Source: Trinickia sp. Y13 (GTDB lineage Bacteria; Pseudomonadota; Gammaproteobacteria; Burkholderiales; Burkholderiaceae). From it: DNA of 64,000 bases. The notes under the pieces are model-generated. The model was given only the letters and a program-made list of their open reading frames with translations, did not search any database and was not told the origin of the DNA. This document shows, in pieces, positions 1 through 9,096 of this stretch. Made by a program: the position numbers and the translations under genes. Positions within the stretch are counted from its first letter, which is position 1. Every line of letters starts with the position of its first letter. The stretch is from the NCBI RefSeq assembly GCF_029522115.1, contig NZ_JAKWFK010000003.1:248001-312000 (forward strand), read 5' to 3'.

Positions 1-1641
1 GCCGCGTCGGCAGTTCCCCTCACGCCCTCGGACGCGTCGGCGTGCGCCGCGCCGCTGCTCGAACTCGAGCATCTGCGCGTTGCGTTCGGCGATACGGTCG
101 CCGTGGACGATCTGACGTTTTCCATCGCGCAGGGCGAGCGCGTGGCGCTCGTCGGCGAATCGGGATCGGGCAAGACCGTGACTGCGCTCGCGATCCTGCG
201 GCTGCTGCGCGATGCGCAAATCGGCGGCAGCATTCGCTTTGCCGGAGAGGATCTGCTCGGCAAAAGCGAGCGGGCCATGCAAGCGCTGCGCGGCTCCGAC
301 ATCGCGATGATCTTCCAAGAGCCGATGACGGCGCTCAATCCGCTTTATACGATCGGCGAGCAGATTGCCGAGACGATCGTCGCGCATGAAGGCGTCTCGC
401 CGCAGCAAGGCCGGTTACGGGCCGTGGAACTGCTGGCCCGCACGGGGGTGGCCGAGCCGGCCAAGCGCGTGCTGAGCTACCCGCATCAGCTCTCGGGAGG
501 ACAGCGCCAACGCGCCATGATCGCAATGGCGCTGGCTTGCCGGCCGCGTCTGTTGTTGGCCGACGAACCGACCACGGCACTCGATGTGACGATTCGCGCA
601 CAGATCGTCGATCTGTTGCTCGACATTCAGCGCGACGAAGCGCAAAAGCGCGGCATGGCCGTTTTGCTGATCACGCACGACCTCAATCTCGTGCGGCGCT
701 TCGCCCAGCGCGTCGCGGTCATGGAGCGCGGTTTGCTCGTCGAAAGCGGGCCGGTCGAGCGCGTGTTCGAAGCGCCGCAGCACCCGTACACGCAGCGCTT
801 GATCGCAAGCCGCCCGCAACGCAGCGTGACGCCGGTGCTGCCGATCGCGCCGGTGCTGATCGATGCCCGAGAAGTGTCCGTATCGTTTGCGACGCCCATG
901 CCCGGCGTGCGCGGTTGGTTCCGCTCGGGCCGCTTCACAGCCGTATCGAGCGCGAGCGTCAACGTCAGACAAGGCGAGACGCTCGGCATCGTCGGCGAAT
1001 CGGGCTCGGGCAAATCGACGCTGGCAATGGCGCTGCTAGGGCTGCAGCGCACAGTCCAAGGCTCCATCGAGTTCCAAGGGCGGCCGCTCGCAAGCTACCG
1101 CGGCCGCGAGCAGACACAACTGCGCTCGAACATGCAGGTCGTGTTTCAAGATCCGTTCAGTTCGCTGTCCCCGCGTCAGACCATCGAGCGCATCGTCGGC
1201 GAAGGATTGGCGTTGCATCGTCCCCAATTGAATGCGACCGCGCGTCGCGAAAAGGTAATTGCCGTATTACGGGAAGTGGGGATCGATCGAGCGGCGCTGG
1301 CGCGGTATCCGCACGAATTCTCGGGCGGGCAGCGGCAGCGCATCGCGATCGCGCGCGCTTTGGTGTTGGAGCCGCGGCTGCTGGTGCTGGACGAGCCGAC
1401 CAGCGCGCTCGATGTCTCGATTCAGCAGCAGGTGCTGACGCTCCTGACGGCGTTGCAGCACAAATACAACCTCGGATTCGTTTTCATCAGCCATGATTTG
1501 GCCGTGATCGGCGCGATGGCTCACCGCGTGGCGGTCATGCAAAACGGGGCCATCGTGGAAAGCGGTGACGTAGAAAAAATCTTCTCGAATCCGGCCCATC
1601 CGTATACGCGAAAACTCCTCGCTGCGAGCCTGCAAGGGTAA
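1..1641 (+). CDS. yejF: Dual-domain peptide ABC transporter ATP-binding protein, 5' end cut off by window
   Basis: This is the ATPase of an oligopeptide/microcin-C type ABC importer, with two nucleotide-binding domains in one chain. The frame is open to base 1 and reads [14 protein letters not shown], the usual first strand of an ABC domain, before any good start, so the true start lies left of the window. The first half shows Walker A GESGSGKT, signature LSGGQRQR and Walker B LLLADEP. The second half repeats them as [16 protein letters not shown] and LLVLDEP. HPYTQRL and HPYTRKLL end each half, as in Opp/Dpp ATPases. The permease and binding-protein genes would lie upstream, outside view. 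YejF is the closest family by the fused layout; other fused Dpp/Gsi ATPases are possible. Confidence 0.9.
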   Translation, partial: AASAVPLTPSDASACAAPLLELEHLRVAFGDTVAVDDLTFSIAQGERVALVGESGSGKTVTALAILRLLRDAQIGGSIRFAGEDLLGKSERAMQALRGSDIAMIFQEPMTALNPLYTIGEQIAETIVAHEGVSPQQGRLRAVELLARTGVAEPAKRVLSYPHQLSGGQRQRAMIAMALACRPRLLLADEPTTALDVTIRAQIVDLLLDIQRDEAQKRGMAVLLITHDLNLVRRFAQRVAVMERGLLVESGPVERVFEAPQHPYTQRLIASRPQRSVTPVLPIAPVLIDAREVSVSFATPMPGVRGWFRSGRFTAVSSASVNVRQGETLGIVGESGSGKSTLAMALLGLQRTVQGSIEFQGRPLASYRGREQTQLRSNMQVVFQDPFSSLSPRQTIERIVGEGLALHRPQLNATARREKVIAVLREVGIDRAALARYPHEFSGGQRQRIAIARALVLEPRLLVLDEPTSALDVSIQQQVLTLLTALQHKYNLGFVFISHDLAVIGAMAHRVAVMQNGAIVESGDVEKIFSNPAHPYTRKLLAASLQG

Positions 1642-1766
1642 TTCGTAGCAATTGTGACGGTACCCCGATTGTTTTTTTTAATTTGTTTTGACATTCGGTA
1701 ACTTCGTGGCTAGTATCGTCCAAACTTTTCGCAGTTCACTGATTCTTAAGCAAAACCTACCGACCA

Positions 1767-2462
1767 ATGCAGCACCGATATTTTGCCCAGGCTTGTACGC
1801 GCGTCGTCGCCGGGATGTTCATTGGCGTGTTGATGACGGCAGCAGCCGGCGCGTTCGCAGAAGAAACCAACAATTCGCAGCAGATCGCTTCACCCGCCTC
1901 GGCTCAGATAGAGTCGAATGCGTCGTCTTCTTCACAGGCCTCTTCCTCGCAATCGTTAAACGTCACCAGCACCACGGGTCGCGCAAAGGCGTTCCTGTCG
2001 GGTGTCGCAGGGAAGGCGGGCGACGTCGTTGTCGGCGCGCTGAACATGATCGGTGTGCGCTATCGCTGGGGCGGCAGTTCGCCCGATTCGGGGCTTGATT
2101 GCAGCGGCTTCGTGCGCTACGTGTTCCAGGACACCCTGGGTATGGCGCTGCCGCGCCGTGCCGAGGAAATGAGCCGCGTCGGAGAGAAGGTGCGAATGGC
2201 CGATCTGAAACCGGGCGATCTCGTTTTCTTCAACACGATGCGTCGCACGTTCTCGCACGTGGGCATCTATATTGGCGGCAACAAGTTCGTGCATTCGCCG
2301 TCGACGGGGAGCACCATTCGGGTCGATGATCTCGACAATGGCTACTGGGAAAAGCGCTTCACCGGCGCGCGCCGGATCGAAACGCAGTTCCATACGAAGG
2401 ACGACGACCTGCGCCAGCGCGTTAGCGCAAGCTTTAATGACGTCGGTGTGAGCGGCAACTGA
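1767..2462 (+). CDS. NlpC/P60 family secreted peptidoglycan endopeptidase
   Basis: A 231-residue cell-wall hydrolase that would cut peptide stems of peptidoglycan in the periplasm. Residues 1-31 form a signal peptide ending AGAFA, followed by a Ser/Ala-rich linker to about 70. The NlpC/P60 domain covers about 80-205. The catalytic Cys is C112 in LDCSGFVRY, the catalytic His is H164 in FSHVGIYIG, and H176 in KFVHSP is the third polar residue. WGGSSPDSGLDCSG is a typical lead-in. No clear Shine-Dalgarno sequence precedes the ATG. It stands alone, with a terminator downstream and its own upstream gap, so it is probably monocistronic. Confidence 0.9.
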   Translation: MQHRYFAQACTRVVAGMFIGVLMTAAAGAFAEETNNSQQIASPASAQIESNASSSSQASSSQSLNVTSTTGRAKAFLSGVAGKAGDVVVGALNMIGVRYRWGGSSPDSGLDCSGFVRYVFQDTLGMALPRRAEEMSRVGEKVRMADLKPGDLVFFNTMRRTFSHVGIYIGGNKFVHSPSTGSTIRVDDLDNGYWEKRFTGARRIETQFHTKDDDLRQRVSASFNDVGVSGN

Positions 2463-2469
2463 CGCCTCG

Positions 2470-2499
2470 ACCGATAGCTTGCCGGCCGTTGCTATCGGT
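2470..2499. other. 9-bp inverted repeat downstream of the NlpC/P60 gene
   Basis: ACCGATAGC at 2470-2478 pairs perfectly with GCTATCGGT at 2491-2499 across a 12-nt loop. No T-run follows, so it looks like an mRNA 3' hairpin rather than a complete terminator. A proper terminator lies 50 bases further on. Confidence 0.5.
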
Positions 2500-2547
2500 C
2501 GGCAACGGGCTCGGGCCGTCGGCTCGAGCCGCTCGCTGAAGTAAGTG

Positions 2548-2568
2548 GCCCGCTTAGGCGGGCTTTTT
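2548..2568 (+). terminator. Rho-independent terminator of the NlpC/P60 gene
   Basis: GCCCGC (2548-2553) and GCGGGC (2558-2563) form a six-pair stem with loop TTAG, followed directly by five T residues. Confidence 0.8.
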
Positions 2569-2597
2569 CACGTGCGTGTTGCGTTGCGGCTTTGCCT

Positions 2598-3536
2598 TCA
2601 AGCCGCCGCGGCCGCGCCTTGCCGATGGTCGGCCAGCTTGCGCTGCAGGTCCCCATAGAGCCGCGCCACGGCTTCTTCCCCCGCCAAAATGGCTGCGTTG
2701 CGCTGGCCGAAATCGGCCCCGCTCATTGCGGCGAGATTCGGACGGATGACGAAATCCGCATATTTCTCGAGCTCGTAGGTCTTGATCGTTTGTCCCATGA
2801 TCGTGAACGTCTGAAGCAGCACGTCGAACGAGCTTTGCGTCAGCGCGGTTTCGGGATTGGCCGAGATGTCGACGGCGATCACGAAATCGGCGCCCATTTT
2901 GCGCGCGAATGAAGCAGGGACGGGGCTAACTAGCCCGCCGTCTACGTACTCGTGACCGCCGATCTTCACAGGCTCGAATATCGATGGGACGCTGCACGAG
3001 GCTCGCACCGCGATGCCCGTATCGCCGCGCTGGAACAAAATCGGCTGGCCGCTGCGCAGATCGGTGGCCACGATGCCGAGCGGTCGCGCCATCTTCTCGA
3101 TCGGCCGGTTGTGCAACGTCGTATCGACGTAGCTTTGCAGGGCGACGCCTTGCAGGAAGCCCCGCGTGCGGAACGGCATGGCCCAATCGCTGATCGACGC
3201 TTGATCCATCGTCAACGCCAGCTTGTTGATTTGCAGCCCGCTCATGCCGGAGGCATAAAGCGCGCCAACGACCGAGCCCGCGCTCGTGCCGCAGATCAGA
3301 TCGACTTGGAGCCCGCGGGCTTCTAGCGCTTTAATGACGCCGATATGTGCGAAACCGCGTGCGGCGCCGCCGCCTAGCGCTAGACCGATCCGAAGCGGCT
3401 TTTGCGGCGCAGCCGGTTTCGTTTCGACGTTCGACTCGTTCTGCTTGGTGACGGGCGAAGCGCAGGCGGCGAGCAGGGCCGATGCGCATGCAACGGTGAA
3501 CTCGCGACGGGCGAGTCGGGGGGAAGACGATTTCAA
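2598..3536 (-). CDS. Patatin-like phospholipase, lipoprotein (RssA/YchK type)
   Basis: A 312-residue serine lipid acyl hydrolase of the patatin family. The start chosen is TTG at 3536 because GGAG sits six bases ahead (3543-3546) and the product then begins with a compact lipoprotein signal (LARREFTVACASALLAAC, acylation Cys25). The upstream ATG at 3644 would add 36 residues unlike a signal peptide. Visible motifs are the oxyanion-hole loop GGGAARG (55-61), nucleophile elbow GTSAG with Ser85, and the DGG box with Asp199. It is convergent with the NlpC/P60 gene. Role and substrate are not known; probably it acts on phospholipids at the envelope. Confidence 0.85.
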   Translation of the reverse strand: MKSSSPRLARREFTVACASALLAACASPVTKQNESNVETKPAAPQKPLRIGLALGGGAARGFAHIGVIKALEARGLQVDLICGTSAGSVVGALYASGMSGLQINKLALTMDQASISDWAMPFRTRGFLQGVALQSYVDTTLHNRPIEKMARPLGIVATDLRSGQPILFQRGDTGIAVRASCSVPSIFEPVKIGGHEYVDGGLVSPVPASFARKMGADFVIAVDISANPETALTQSSFDVLLQTFTIMGQTIKTYELEKYADFVIRPNLAAMSGADFGQRNAAILAGEEAVARLYGDLQRKLADHRQGAAAAA

Positions 3537-3792
3537 CGGTATCTCCAGCGGCGCGCCCGGGAGGCGCACATCGATGCGCCGGGCGTGGATAGTGGCGCGC
3601 CGGCACGCCGGCCAGCCGGCCGGCGCGCGCACATGATACGGCAAAAGCGAACCGCGTCGGCGGCCTTGCCTATGTCGGTCGCAGGGCGGCGACGGCGAGC
3701 CGCCGGTTATAATCGCCGCTTACTTTTCTGTTCGTTCGATGGCGCCGCGCTCTTCGTGACTTGCGCCCGCCGCCGAACCATCGACGCTACCT

Positions 3793-5196
3793 ATGACGAC
3801 CGTCCGCACCCGCTTCGCCCCGAGCCCGACCGGCTTCATTCATCTCGGCAACATTCGTTCCGCGCTTTACCCCTGGGCTTTCGCTCGCAAGATGAAGGGC
3901 ACGTTCATCCTGCGCATCGAAGATACGGACGTGGAGCGATCGACGCCCGAATCGGTCAATGCAATCCTCGAAGGCATGGCGTGGCTAGGATTGGACTTCG
4001 ACGAGGGGCCCTTCTACCAGATGCAGCGCATGGATCGTTATCGCGAGGTCGTCGCGCAAATGCTCGATCAAGGCCTCGCGTATCGCTGCTACATGTCGAT
4101 GGAAGAGCTCGAGGCGTTGCGCGAGCGTCAACGTCTGGCCGGCGAAAAGCCGCGCTACGACGGCACGTGGCGGCCCGAGCCGGGCAAGATCTTGCCGGAG
4201 CCGCCCGCGGGCGTCGAGCCCGTGATTCGCTTCAAGAATCCGCTGACGGGCGTGGTCGCTTGGGACGATGCGGTCAAGGGGCCTGTCGAAATTTCGAACG
4301 ACGAACTCGACGATCTCGTCATTGCGCGGCCGGACGGCACGCCCACCTACAACTTTTGCGTGGTCGTCGACGATCTCGATATGTGCATCACGCACGTGAT
4401 TCGCGGCGACGATCACGTCAACAACACGCCGCGGCAGATCAACATTCTGCGCGCGCTCGGCGGGCAAACGCCCGTGTACGCACACTTGCCCACGGTGCTG
4501 AACGAAGCCGGTGAAAAAATGAGCAAGCGGCACGGCGCGATGAGTGTCATGGGCTATCGCGATGCAGGCTATCTGCCCGAAGCCGTGCTCAATTATTTGG
4601 CGCGCCTCGGCTGGTCGCACGGCGACGCCGAAATTTTTTCACGGGAGCAGTTCGTCGAGTGGTTCAACCTCGAGCATCTGGGCAAGTCCCCCGCGCAGTA
4701 CGACCACAATAAGCTCAACTGGCTTAACAATCACTACATCAAGGAAGCCGACAATGCGCGCCTCGGCGAGCTCGCGAAACCGTTCTTCGCAGCGCTCGGC
4801 ATCGGCGAGGCGGCGTTGGCCGGCGGACCGGCTTTAGCGTCGGTCGTGGCGCTGATGAAAGACCGGGCGACGACCGTCAAGGAAATCGCGGAAAACGCCG
4901 CGATGTTCTATCGCACGCCGGCGCCCGACGCCGACGCCCTCGCGCAGCATCTGACTGATGCGGCGCGGCCGGCGCTCGCGGAACTTGCCGCTACGTTGCG
5001 CAGCGCCGAATGGACGAAGGAGGGCATCGGCGCCGCGCTGAAGGCGACGCTCGCAGCTCACAAACTCAAGATGCCTCAATTGGCGATGCCCGTGCGCCTG
5101 CTCGTGCTGGGCACAACGCATACGCCGTCGATCGACGCCGTGCTCGCGCTGCTACCTCGCGAGGTGGTGACGGCGCGCCTGGATGCGGCGGCCTAG
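3793..5196 (+). CDS. gltX: Glutamyl-tRNA synthetase
   Basis: A class I aminoacyl-tRNA synthetase charging tRNA-Glu, cytoplasmic. The 467 residues match the family's usual 460-490. The Rossmann-fold HIGH signature appears as HLGN (17-20) after RFAPSPTGF, and the KMSKS loop as KMSKR (242-246). [14 protein letters not shown] is the conserved active-site segment. A TATAAT-like -10 lies at 3708-3713, about 80 bases upstream of the ATG, which points to its own promoter. tRNA-Ala follows 100 bases downstream with its own promoter. No regulation by tRNA is visible. Confidence 0.97.
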   Translation: MTTVRTRFAPSPTGFIHLGNIRSALYPWAFARKMKGTFILRIEDTDVERSTPESVNAILEGMAWLGLDFDEGPFYQMQRMDRYREVVAQMLDQGLAYRCYMSMEELEALRERQRLAGEKPRYDGTWRPEPGKILPEPPAGVEPVIRFKNPLTGVVAWDDAVKGPVEISNDELDDLVIARPDGTPTYNFCVVVDDLDMCITHVIRGDDHVNNTPRQINILRALGGQTPVYAHLPTVLNEAGEKMSKRHGAMSVMGYRDAGYLPEAVLNYLARLGWSHGDAEIFSREQFVEWFNLEHLGKSPAQYDHNKLNWLNNHYIKEADNARLGELAKPFFAALGIGEAALAGGPALASVVALMKDRATTVKEIAENAAMFYRTPAPDADALAQHLTDAARPALAELAATLRSAEWTKEGIGAALKATLAAHKLKMPQLAMPVRLLVLGTTHTPSIDAVLALLPREVVTARLDAAA

Positions 5197-5249
5197 GCGC
5201 TGGCGCGCGCATCGCCGCGAAAAAAATGCGTGGCGATGCACGAAGGGTA

Positions 5250-5278
5250 TTTACAAGTTCCGAAAGCCTCTATAAAAT
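5250..5278 (+). promoter_or_regulatory. Promoter of tRNA-Ala
   Basis: A -35 box TTTACA (5250-5255) and -10 box TAAAAT (5273-5278) are separated by 17 bases. The predicted start is about a dozen bases before the mature tRNA 5' end. Confidence 0.6.
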
Positions 5279-5296
5279 CTCATTTCTGTTCTGCAC

Positions 5297-5372
<76 letters not shown>

Positions 5373-5409
5373 AGAACTGTTCAGCAGTCGATCGAAGTAG
5401 TACCAAAGG

Positions 5410-5440
5410 CCCCGTCAGCGTCATGCTCACGGGGTTTTTT
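5410..5440 (+). terminator. Rho-independent terminator of tRNA-Ala
   Basis: CCCCGT (5410-5415) and ACGGGG (5429-5434) form the stem, followed by six T residues (5435-5440). Confidence 0.8.
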
Positions 5441-5862
5441 GTTGCCCGCTCGTCATCTCGTGCGCCGTGCTTTCAACGCGCCGATCGTTTCTTCCGTTGC
5501 CCACGCGCGCCGTCTCGGGTCGATCCATTCGCGATCCCTAATTCACACGATAAAAAACTTTAACTTTTCCTAATGGATTGGTGCGCGCAATATCGTTGGC
5601 AGAGAGGGGCCGCGGCCAAATCCAGGCGAGGCGCGGCCCACCGCTGCGACGGACGGCACGAGACGTTTTCGGCACTGTGGTAGGCACGGCGGTAGGCACC
5701 GCGCTAGGCACGGCGGTATCGTGAGGACTCCTAACGAGTTCGCAGCCCGCGCGGCGGGGCCTACCAAGTGCGAACGACCCACGCTCTTCTTTATCGATCG
5801 ATACGGGTGTTGCACCCCGTGCGAGTTCGACCGCTTTCGTGACTCCACTAAAGGTACGGCAT
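5441..5862. other. Intergenic stretch between tRNA-Ala and the oxalate region
   Basis: There is no convincing gene in these 422 bases. It holds a 12-bp tandem repeat (5669-5716), a near-match to the TTAGG-N3-CCTAA motif (TGAGG-ACT-CCTAA, 5722-5734) and a loosely AT-rich patch around 5540-5575. Short open frames on either strand lack homology and ribosome binding sites. Confidence 0.6.
5669..5716. repeat. 12-bp tandem repeat, three clear units plus one degenerate
   Basis: TAGGCACGGCGG (5681-5692), TAGGCACCGCGC (5693-5704) and TAGGCACGGCGG (5705-5716) follow each other without gaps. 5669-5680 is a decayed fourth unit (TCGGCACTGTGG). The units are in a non-coding stretch. Confidence 0.8.
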
Positions 5863-6909
5863 ATGAAGATTTGCGTTTATGGCGCTGGGGCAATCGGTGC
5901 ATATATGGGCGGGCGGCTCGCGCAGGCCGGAGCGGACGTCAGCTTCGTTGCGCGCGGGCCGCATCTCGCGGCAATGCAAGCGAATGGCGTAAGGCTCGTG
6001 ACGGAGGAAGACACGCGTGTCGTCCACGTGCGATGCACGTCCGACGCGAGCGAGCTCGGGCCGCAGGACTACGTCATCATCGCGCTCAAGGCGCACTCGG
6101 TGCCCGGTGTCATCGAGGCGATGCAACCGCTGCTGGGCCCGCAGACCGCGGTGGTCACGGCCGTCAACGGCATCCCGTACTGGTACTTTCATCGGCACGG
6201 CGGCGAGTTCGCGGGTGCCAAGCTGCAGAGCATCGATCCCGGCGGCGCGCAGTGGGATCGTCTGGGCCCCGAGCGCGCCATCGGTTGCGTGCTCTATCCG
6301 GCCGCCGAGATCGTCGAGCCCGGCGTCGTGCGGCATGTCTACGGTAACAAGTTTCCGCTTGGTGAACCGAGTGGCGAGCAGACCGAGCGCATTGTCATGT
6401 TGCAGGAAGCCATGGTGGCGGCCGGCTTCGATGCGCCGATCCGGGACAACATTCGCGACGAGATCTGGCTCAAGCTGTGGGGCAATCTTTGCTTCAACCC
6501 GATTAGTGCGCTAACGCACGCAACCCTGGACATCATCGCGAGCAACCCGGCGACCCGCGCGGTCTCGCGCTCGATGATGCTCGAGGCGAAGTCGATTGCC
6601 GAGCGCTTCGGCGTGCGTTTTCGCGTGGACGTCGAGCGGAGGATCGATGGGGCGGGCGCCGTCGGCGCGCACAAGACCTCCATGTTGCAGGACCTCGAGC
6701 AAGGACGGCCGATGGAAATCGATCCGCTGCTGACGGTCGTGCAGGAGATGGGGCGGCTCGTGGGGCAGGCCACGCCGATCATCGATGCCGTGCTGGCGCT
6801 CATCAAGTTGCGCGAACAGACTGCGCAGCAGACGCGCACCGGTCACGCCGCCCAGCCTAGTCGCGCAGCGACGGCAGAGCCACCGCGCGAAGCGGTCCGC
6901 GCGGCATAG
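5863..6909 (+). CDS. Ketopantoate reductase family protein (PanE/ApbA-like)
   Basis: A 348-residue NAD(P)H-dependent 2-oxo-acid reductase of the PanE fold. The N-terminal Rossmann motif is GAGAIG (7-12), followed by the conserved ALKAHS segment with its Lys and by VTAVNGIPYWYF. The C-terminal helical domain has IWLKLWGNLCFNPISALT, the family's second Lys region. The ATG at 5863 is chosen because the protein begins MKICVYGAG, as in the family, with AAAGG ahead. About 30 C-terminal residues are an Arg/Ala-rich tail. It is first in the oxalate block and ends at a strong terminator. True pantothenate synthesis or reduction of another 2-oxo acid are both possible; sequence alone does not decide. 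Confidence 0.82.
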   Translation: MKICVYGAGAIGAYMGGRLAQAGADVSFVARGPHLAAMQANGVRLVTEEDTRVVHVRCTSDASELGPQDYVIIALKAHSVPGVIEAMQPLLGPQTAVVTAVNGIPYWYFHRHGGEFAGAKLQSIDPGGAQWDRLGPERAIGCVLYPAAEIVEPGVVRHVYGNKFPLGEPSGEQTERIVMLQEAMVAAGFDAPIRDNIRDEIWLKLWGNLCFNPISALTHATLDIIASNPATRAVSRSMMLEAKSIAERFGVRFRVDVERRIDGAGAVGAHKTSMLQDLEQGRPMEIDPLLTVVQEMGRLVGQATPIIDAVLALIKLREQTAQQTRTGHAAQPSRAATAEPPREAVRAA

Positions 6910-6994
6910 CGCGTCATTGCGCCGGTTGCCCGCCCGCGAGTGCGATGGCAGGGCGCAGAACGCGTCCGTGGCCGCGCGCTCGCAAGCTGCATCC

Positions 6995-7026
6995 GGACGG
7001 GCCCCTGACGAGGGGCCCGTCCCTTT
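6995..7026 (+). terminator. Strong terminator after the PanE-like gene
   Basis: GGACGGGCCCCT (6995-7006) pairs with AGGGGCCCGTCC (7011-7022) around loop GACG, followed by CTTTT. The twelve-pair GC stem separates the PanE-like gene from the regulator unit downstream. Confidence 0.85.
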
Positions 7027-7091
7027 TCCGGTGTGCCTCTCGTACGTCTGCGTTGGCGTAACATGGAGTTGTTTCATGGGCGCAACGTCCG

Positions 7092-7108
7092 TGAAATATC
7101 ACATACCA
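7092..7108 (-). promoter_or_regulatory. Candidate GntR operator, site A
   Basis: The minus strand reads TGGTATGTGATATTTCA, matching site B (11665-11681) at 15 of 17 positions and site C (12497-12513) at 13 of 17. A -35-like TTGACG follows at 7114-7119. Positions 8-17 form the near-palindrome TGATATTTCA. Binding by the GntR pair is inferred. Confidence 0.55.
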
Positions 7109-7187
7109 AATACTTGACGATTACCGCATTGCATCATTACCATGAGCTTGTCTGGTCGTAATGACCGCTTTCACATGGAGTAGTGCG

Positions 7188-7415
7188 ATGGAACTGTCTT
7201 CTTTGACCTTATTGACCGCGGCGGGCCTTGTCCTTGGCGCCGCCGCGACTTACTTGATGGCCCAACTGCTGCCTGCGCCTGTCGCCGAGATGGCCGCGCG
7301 CCACGGGCGCTTCGTCGGTCTCGGAGAGGGCAGGCAAGCTACCACGCCGCCGGCGCCGCATCGCCGTCGGACCCAGCGCGAGGCAATGAATGTCGTCAGA
7401 ACTGCTCACTCCTAA
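7188..7415 (+). CDS. Small putative membrane protein ahead of GntR-1
   Basis: A 75-residue ORF that I do not recognise. The ATG at 7188 has GGAG seven bases ahead (7177-7180). Residues 5-27 (about LTLLTAAGLVLGAAATYLMA) would make one membrane span; the rest is polar and Arg/Pro-rich. Its 3' end overlaps the first 26 bases of the GntR-1 gene in another frame, so it could be a coupled leader for that gene. It follows operator site A. It may be a genuine small membrane protein or only a leader ORF; homologues would decide. Confidence 0.45.
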   Translation: MELSSLTLLTAAGLVLGAAATYLMAQLLPAPVAEMAARHGRFVGLGEGRQATTPPAPHRRRTQREAMNVVRTAHS

Positions 7416-8112
7416 GCAGGCCGGCGCGCCTGTAACGCTTTCGCTGAAGTCGATCGGCGCGAACGTCAGCTTGCGCGATCAGGCGTACGCCATGTTGCGC
7501 AAGGCCATTGCCGACGCGGACATCTACGCGACGCGCGAGCCCGTGCGTTTGGATGAACGCATGCTCAGTGAAACGCTCGGAGTGAGCCGCACGCCGATCC
7601 GCGAGGCGATGACGCTGCTCGAGCAAGAGGGTTTCTTGCGTACGGTGCCGCGGCGCGGCATCTACATCGTGCGTAAGAGCAAGCGCGAGATCGTGGAAAT
7701 GATTCAAATGTGGGCCGCGCTCGAGAGCATGGCCGCGCGGCTGGCGACCCAGAATGCCAGCGACGAAGAAATCGCGCGATTGCGGCGCATGTTCGACAAT
7801 TTTCGCGATACGACGCCGGCCGAGCATATCGCGGAGTACTCCGATGCGAACATCGCCTTTCATCAGGCCATCGTGGAATTGTCGAAATCGCAAATCATCC
7901 TCGAGACGATCAAGAATATCTTCGTGCACGTGCGAGCGATTCGCCGTATGACGATTTCACAAAGCGATCGTGCGGCGCGCTCGATCGTCGATCATCTGCG
8001 CATCATCGAAGCGCTCGAGCAACGCGATACCGATCTGGCCGAGCGGCTGGTGCGGCAACATTCGCTCGATCTCGCCGCGTACGTCGACGCGCACTGCGAT
8101 TTTCTCGACTGA
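7390..8112 (+). CDS. GntR-family regulator, FCD subfamily (GntR-1)
   Basis: A 240-residue transcription factor. The winged-helix domain spans about 27-95 (SLRDQAYAMLRKAI, then LSETLGVSRTPIREAM as the recognition helix). The all-helical FCD ligand domain covers about 98-230, with the usual metal-site residues D152, H158, H202 and H224. It is about two-thirds identical by eye to GntR-2 at 11713-12432, including matching N-terminal length. It lies downstream of site A and is convergent with the LysR gene. FCD regulators commonly bind small organic acids, so oxalate, formate or glyoxylate is a fair guess for the ligand. Confidence 0.9.
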   Translation: MSSELLTPKQAGAPVTLSLKSIGANVSLRDQAYAMLRKAIADADIYATREPVRLDERMLSETLGVSRTPIREAMTLLEQEGFLRTVPRRGIYIVRKSKREIVEMIQMWAALESMAARLATQNASDEEIARLRRMFDNFRDTTPAEHIAEYSDANIAFHQAIVELSKSQIILETIKNIFVHVRAIRRMTISQSDRAARSIVDHLRIIEALEQRDTDLAERLVRQHSLDLAAYVDAHCDFLD

Positions 8113-8139
8113 GGCGTGCGCGGGCGCGGCGCCCTCGGC

Positions 8140-9096
8140 TCAACTCGATGGCGCCAGTTTCGCCGTCAATGCGCTCACGCGCGTGATTTTTTCGAGTTGA
8201 GCCGCGCCTTCCTCGATCAAGAACCGCTTGAAGGCTTCGGCGACGGGGGGCAACCGCTTGTTCTTGCGGTGCACGACGTACCAGTTGAGCATCACGGGGA
8301 AGCGTTCGACGTCGAGCACGACGAGATGGCCGACCTGTAGCTCGAGGCTGATCGTATGACCCGAGAGGAAAGCGATGCCCATGCCGGCGATGACCGCCTG
8401 CTTGATCGTTTCCGTGCTCTTGATTTCCATTGCGATCTTCAGATGATCAAGCCGCCCTCCCAGGCCGTCTTGCATGGAATTCCACGTGTCCGAGCCGCGT
8501 TCGCGCACGATGAACGACTCCTGCGTCAACTGGTCCATGCTGATGAAACGTTTGCCGGCGAGCGGATGGGTGGGCGCCGCGACGATCACGTACGGGTGCG
8601 GCGCGAATGGTTCATTGACGACGTCCATGCCCGCCGGCGGCCGAACCATGACGGCAAGATCCGTTTGGTTCGTCGATAGCTGGTGCAGCAACTCTTCGCG
8701 ATTGTGGACCGAGAGGTTGAACGTGACGCCGGCATGGCGGCGCGTGAATTCGGCAAGCAGGCGGGGAAAGAAGTAATCGCCGGCGCTGATGACGGCGACA
8801 TTGAGCGTGCCGCCCGAGATGCCTTTGAGCTGGCTCATCGCTTCGTCCTCCTGCTGGAATTGCTGGAGGATCGTACGGCTGAACTGCAGCATCTCCGCGC
8901 CGGCAGGCGTCAGGTAGATCTTCTTGCCCAATTGTTCGAACAGCGGCAGCCCGGCGTGGTCCTCCAGTTGCGCGACTTGTGTCGAAACGGCAGGCTGAGT
9001 CAAATGCAGTTCCTCGGCCGCCCGTGAAAAGCTCAACAGGCGCGCCACCGTTTCGAACACCTTCAATTGCCGAAGCGTTGCGTTTCTGATGGTCAT
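8140..9096 (-). CDS. LysR-family regulator (CbbR-like) facing the oxalate transporter
   Basis: A 318-residue LysR-type activator or repressor. The N-terminal helix-turn-helix reads SFSRAAEELHLTQPAVSTQVAQLE (about 22-45), followed by the GLPLFEQLGKKIYLTPAG wing. The effector domain runs from about 95 (GGTLNVAVISAGDYFFPRLLAEF). The pattern is that of CbbR-like proteins, which often respond to metabolites of C1 or C2 routes. It is divergent from the OxlT-type gene across a 537-bp gap, the classic LysR arrangement, so that transporter is the likeliest target. Its ligand cannot be read from sequence. Confidence 0.9.
   Translation of the reverse strand: MTIRNATLRQLKVFETVARLLSFSRAAEELHLTQPAVSTQVAQLEDHAGLPLFEQLGKKIYLTPAGAEMLQFSRTILQQFQQEDEAMSQLKGISGGTLNVAVISAGDYFFPRLLAEFTRRHAGVTFNLSVHNREELLHQLSTNQTDLAVMVRPPAGMDVVNEPFAPHPYVIVAAPTHPLAGKRFISMDQLTQESFIVRERGSDTWNSMQDGLGGRLDHLKIAMEIKSTETIKQAVIAGMGIAFLSGHTISLELQVGHLVVLDVERFPVMLNWYVVHRKNKRLPPVAEAFKRFLIEEGAAQLEKITRVSALTAKLAPSS

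Noticed and set aside
5570-5902. Minus-strand 110-residue open frame with Cys-Leu-Pro repeats
   Set aside because: The repeats come from the 12-bp non-coding array. There is no ribosome site or recognisable domain, and it overlaps the start of the PanE-like gene.
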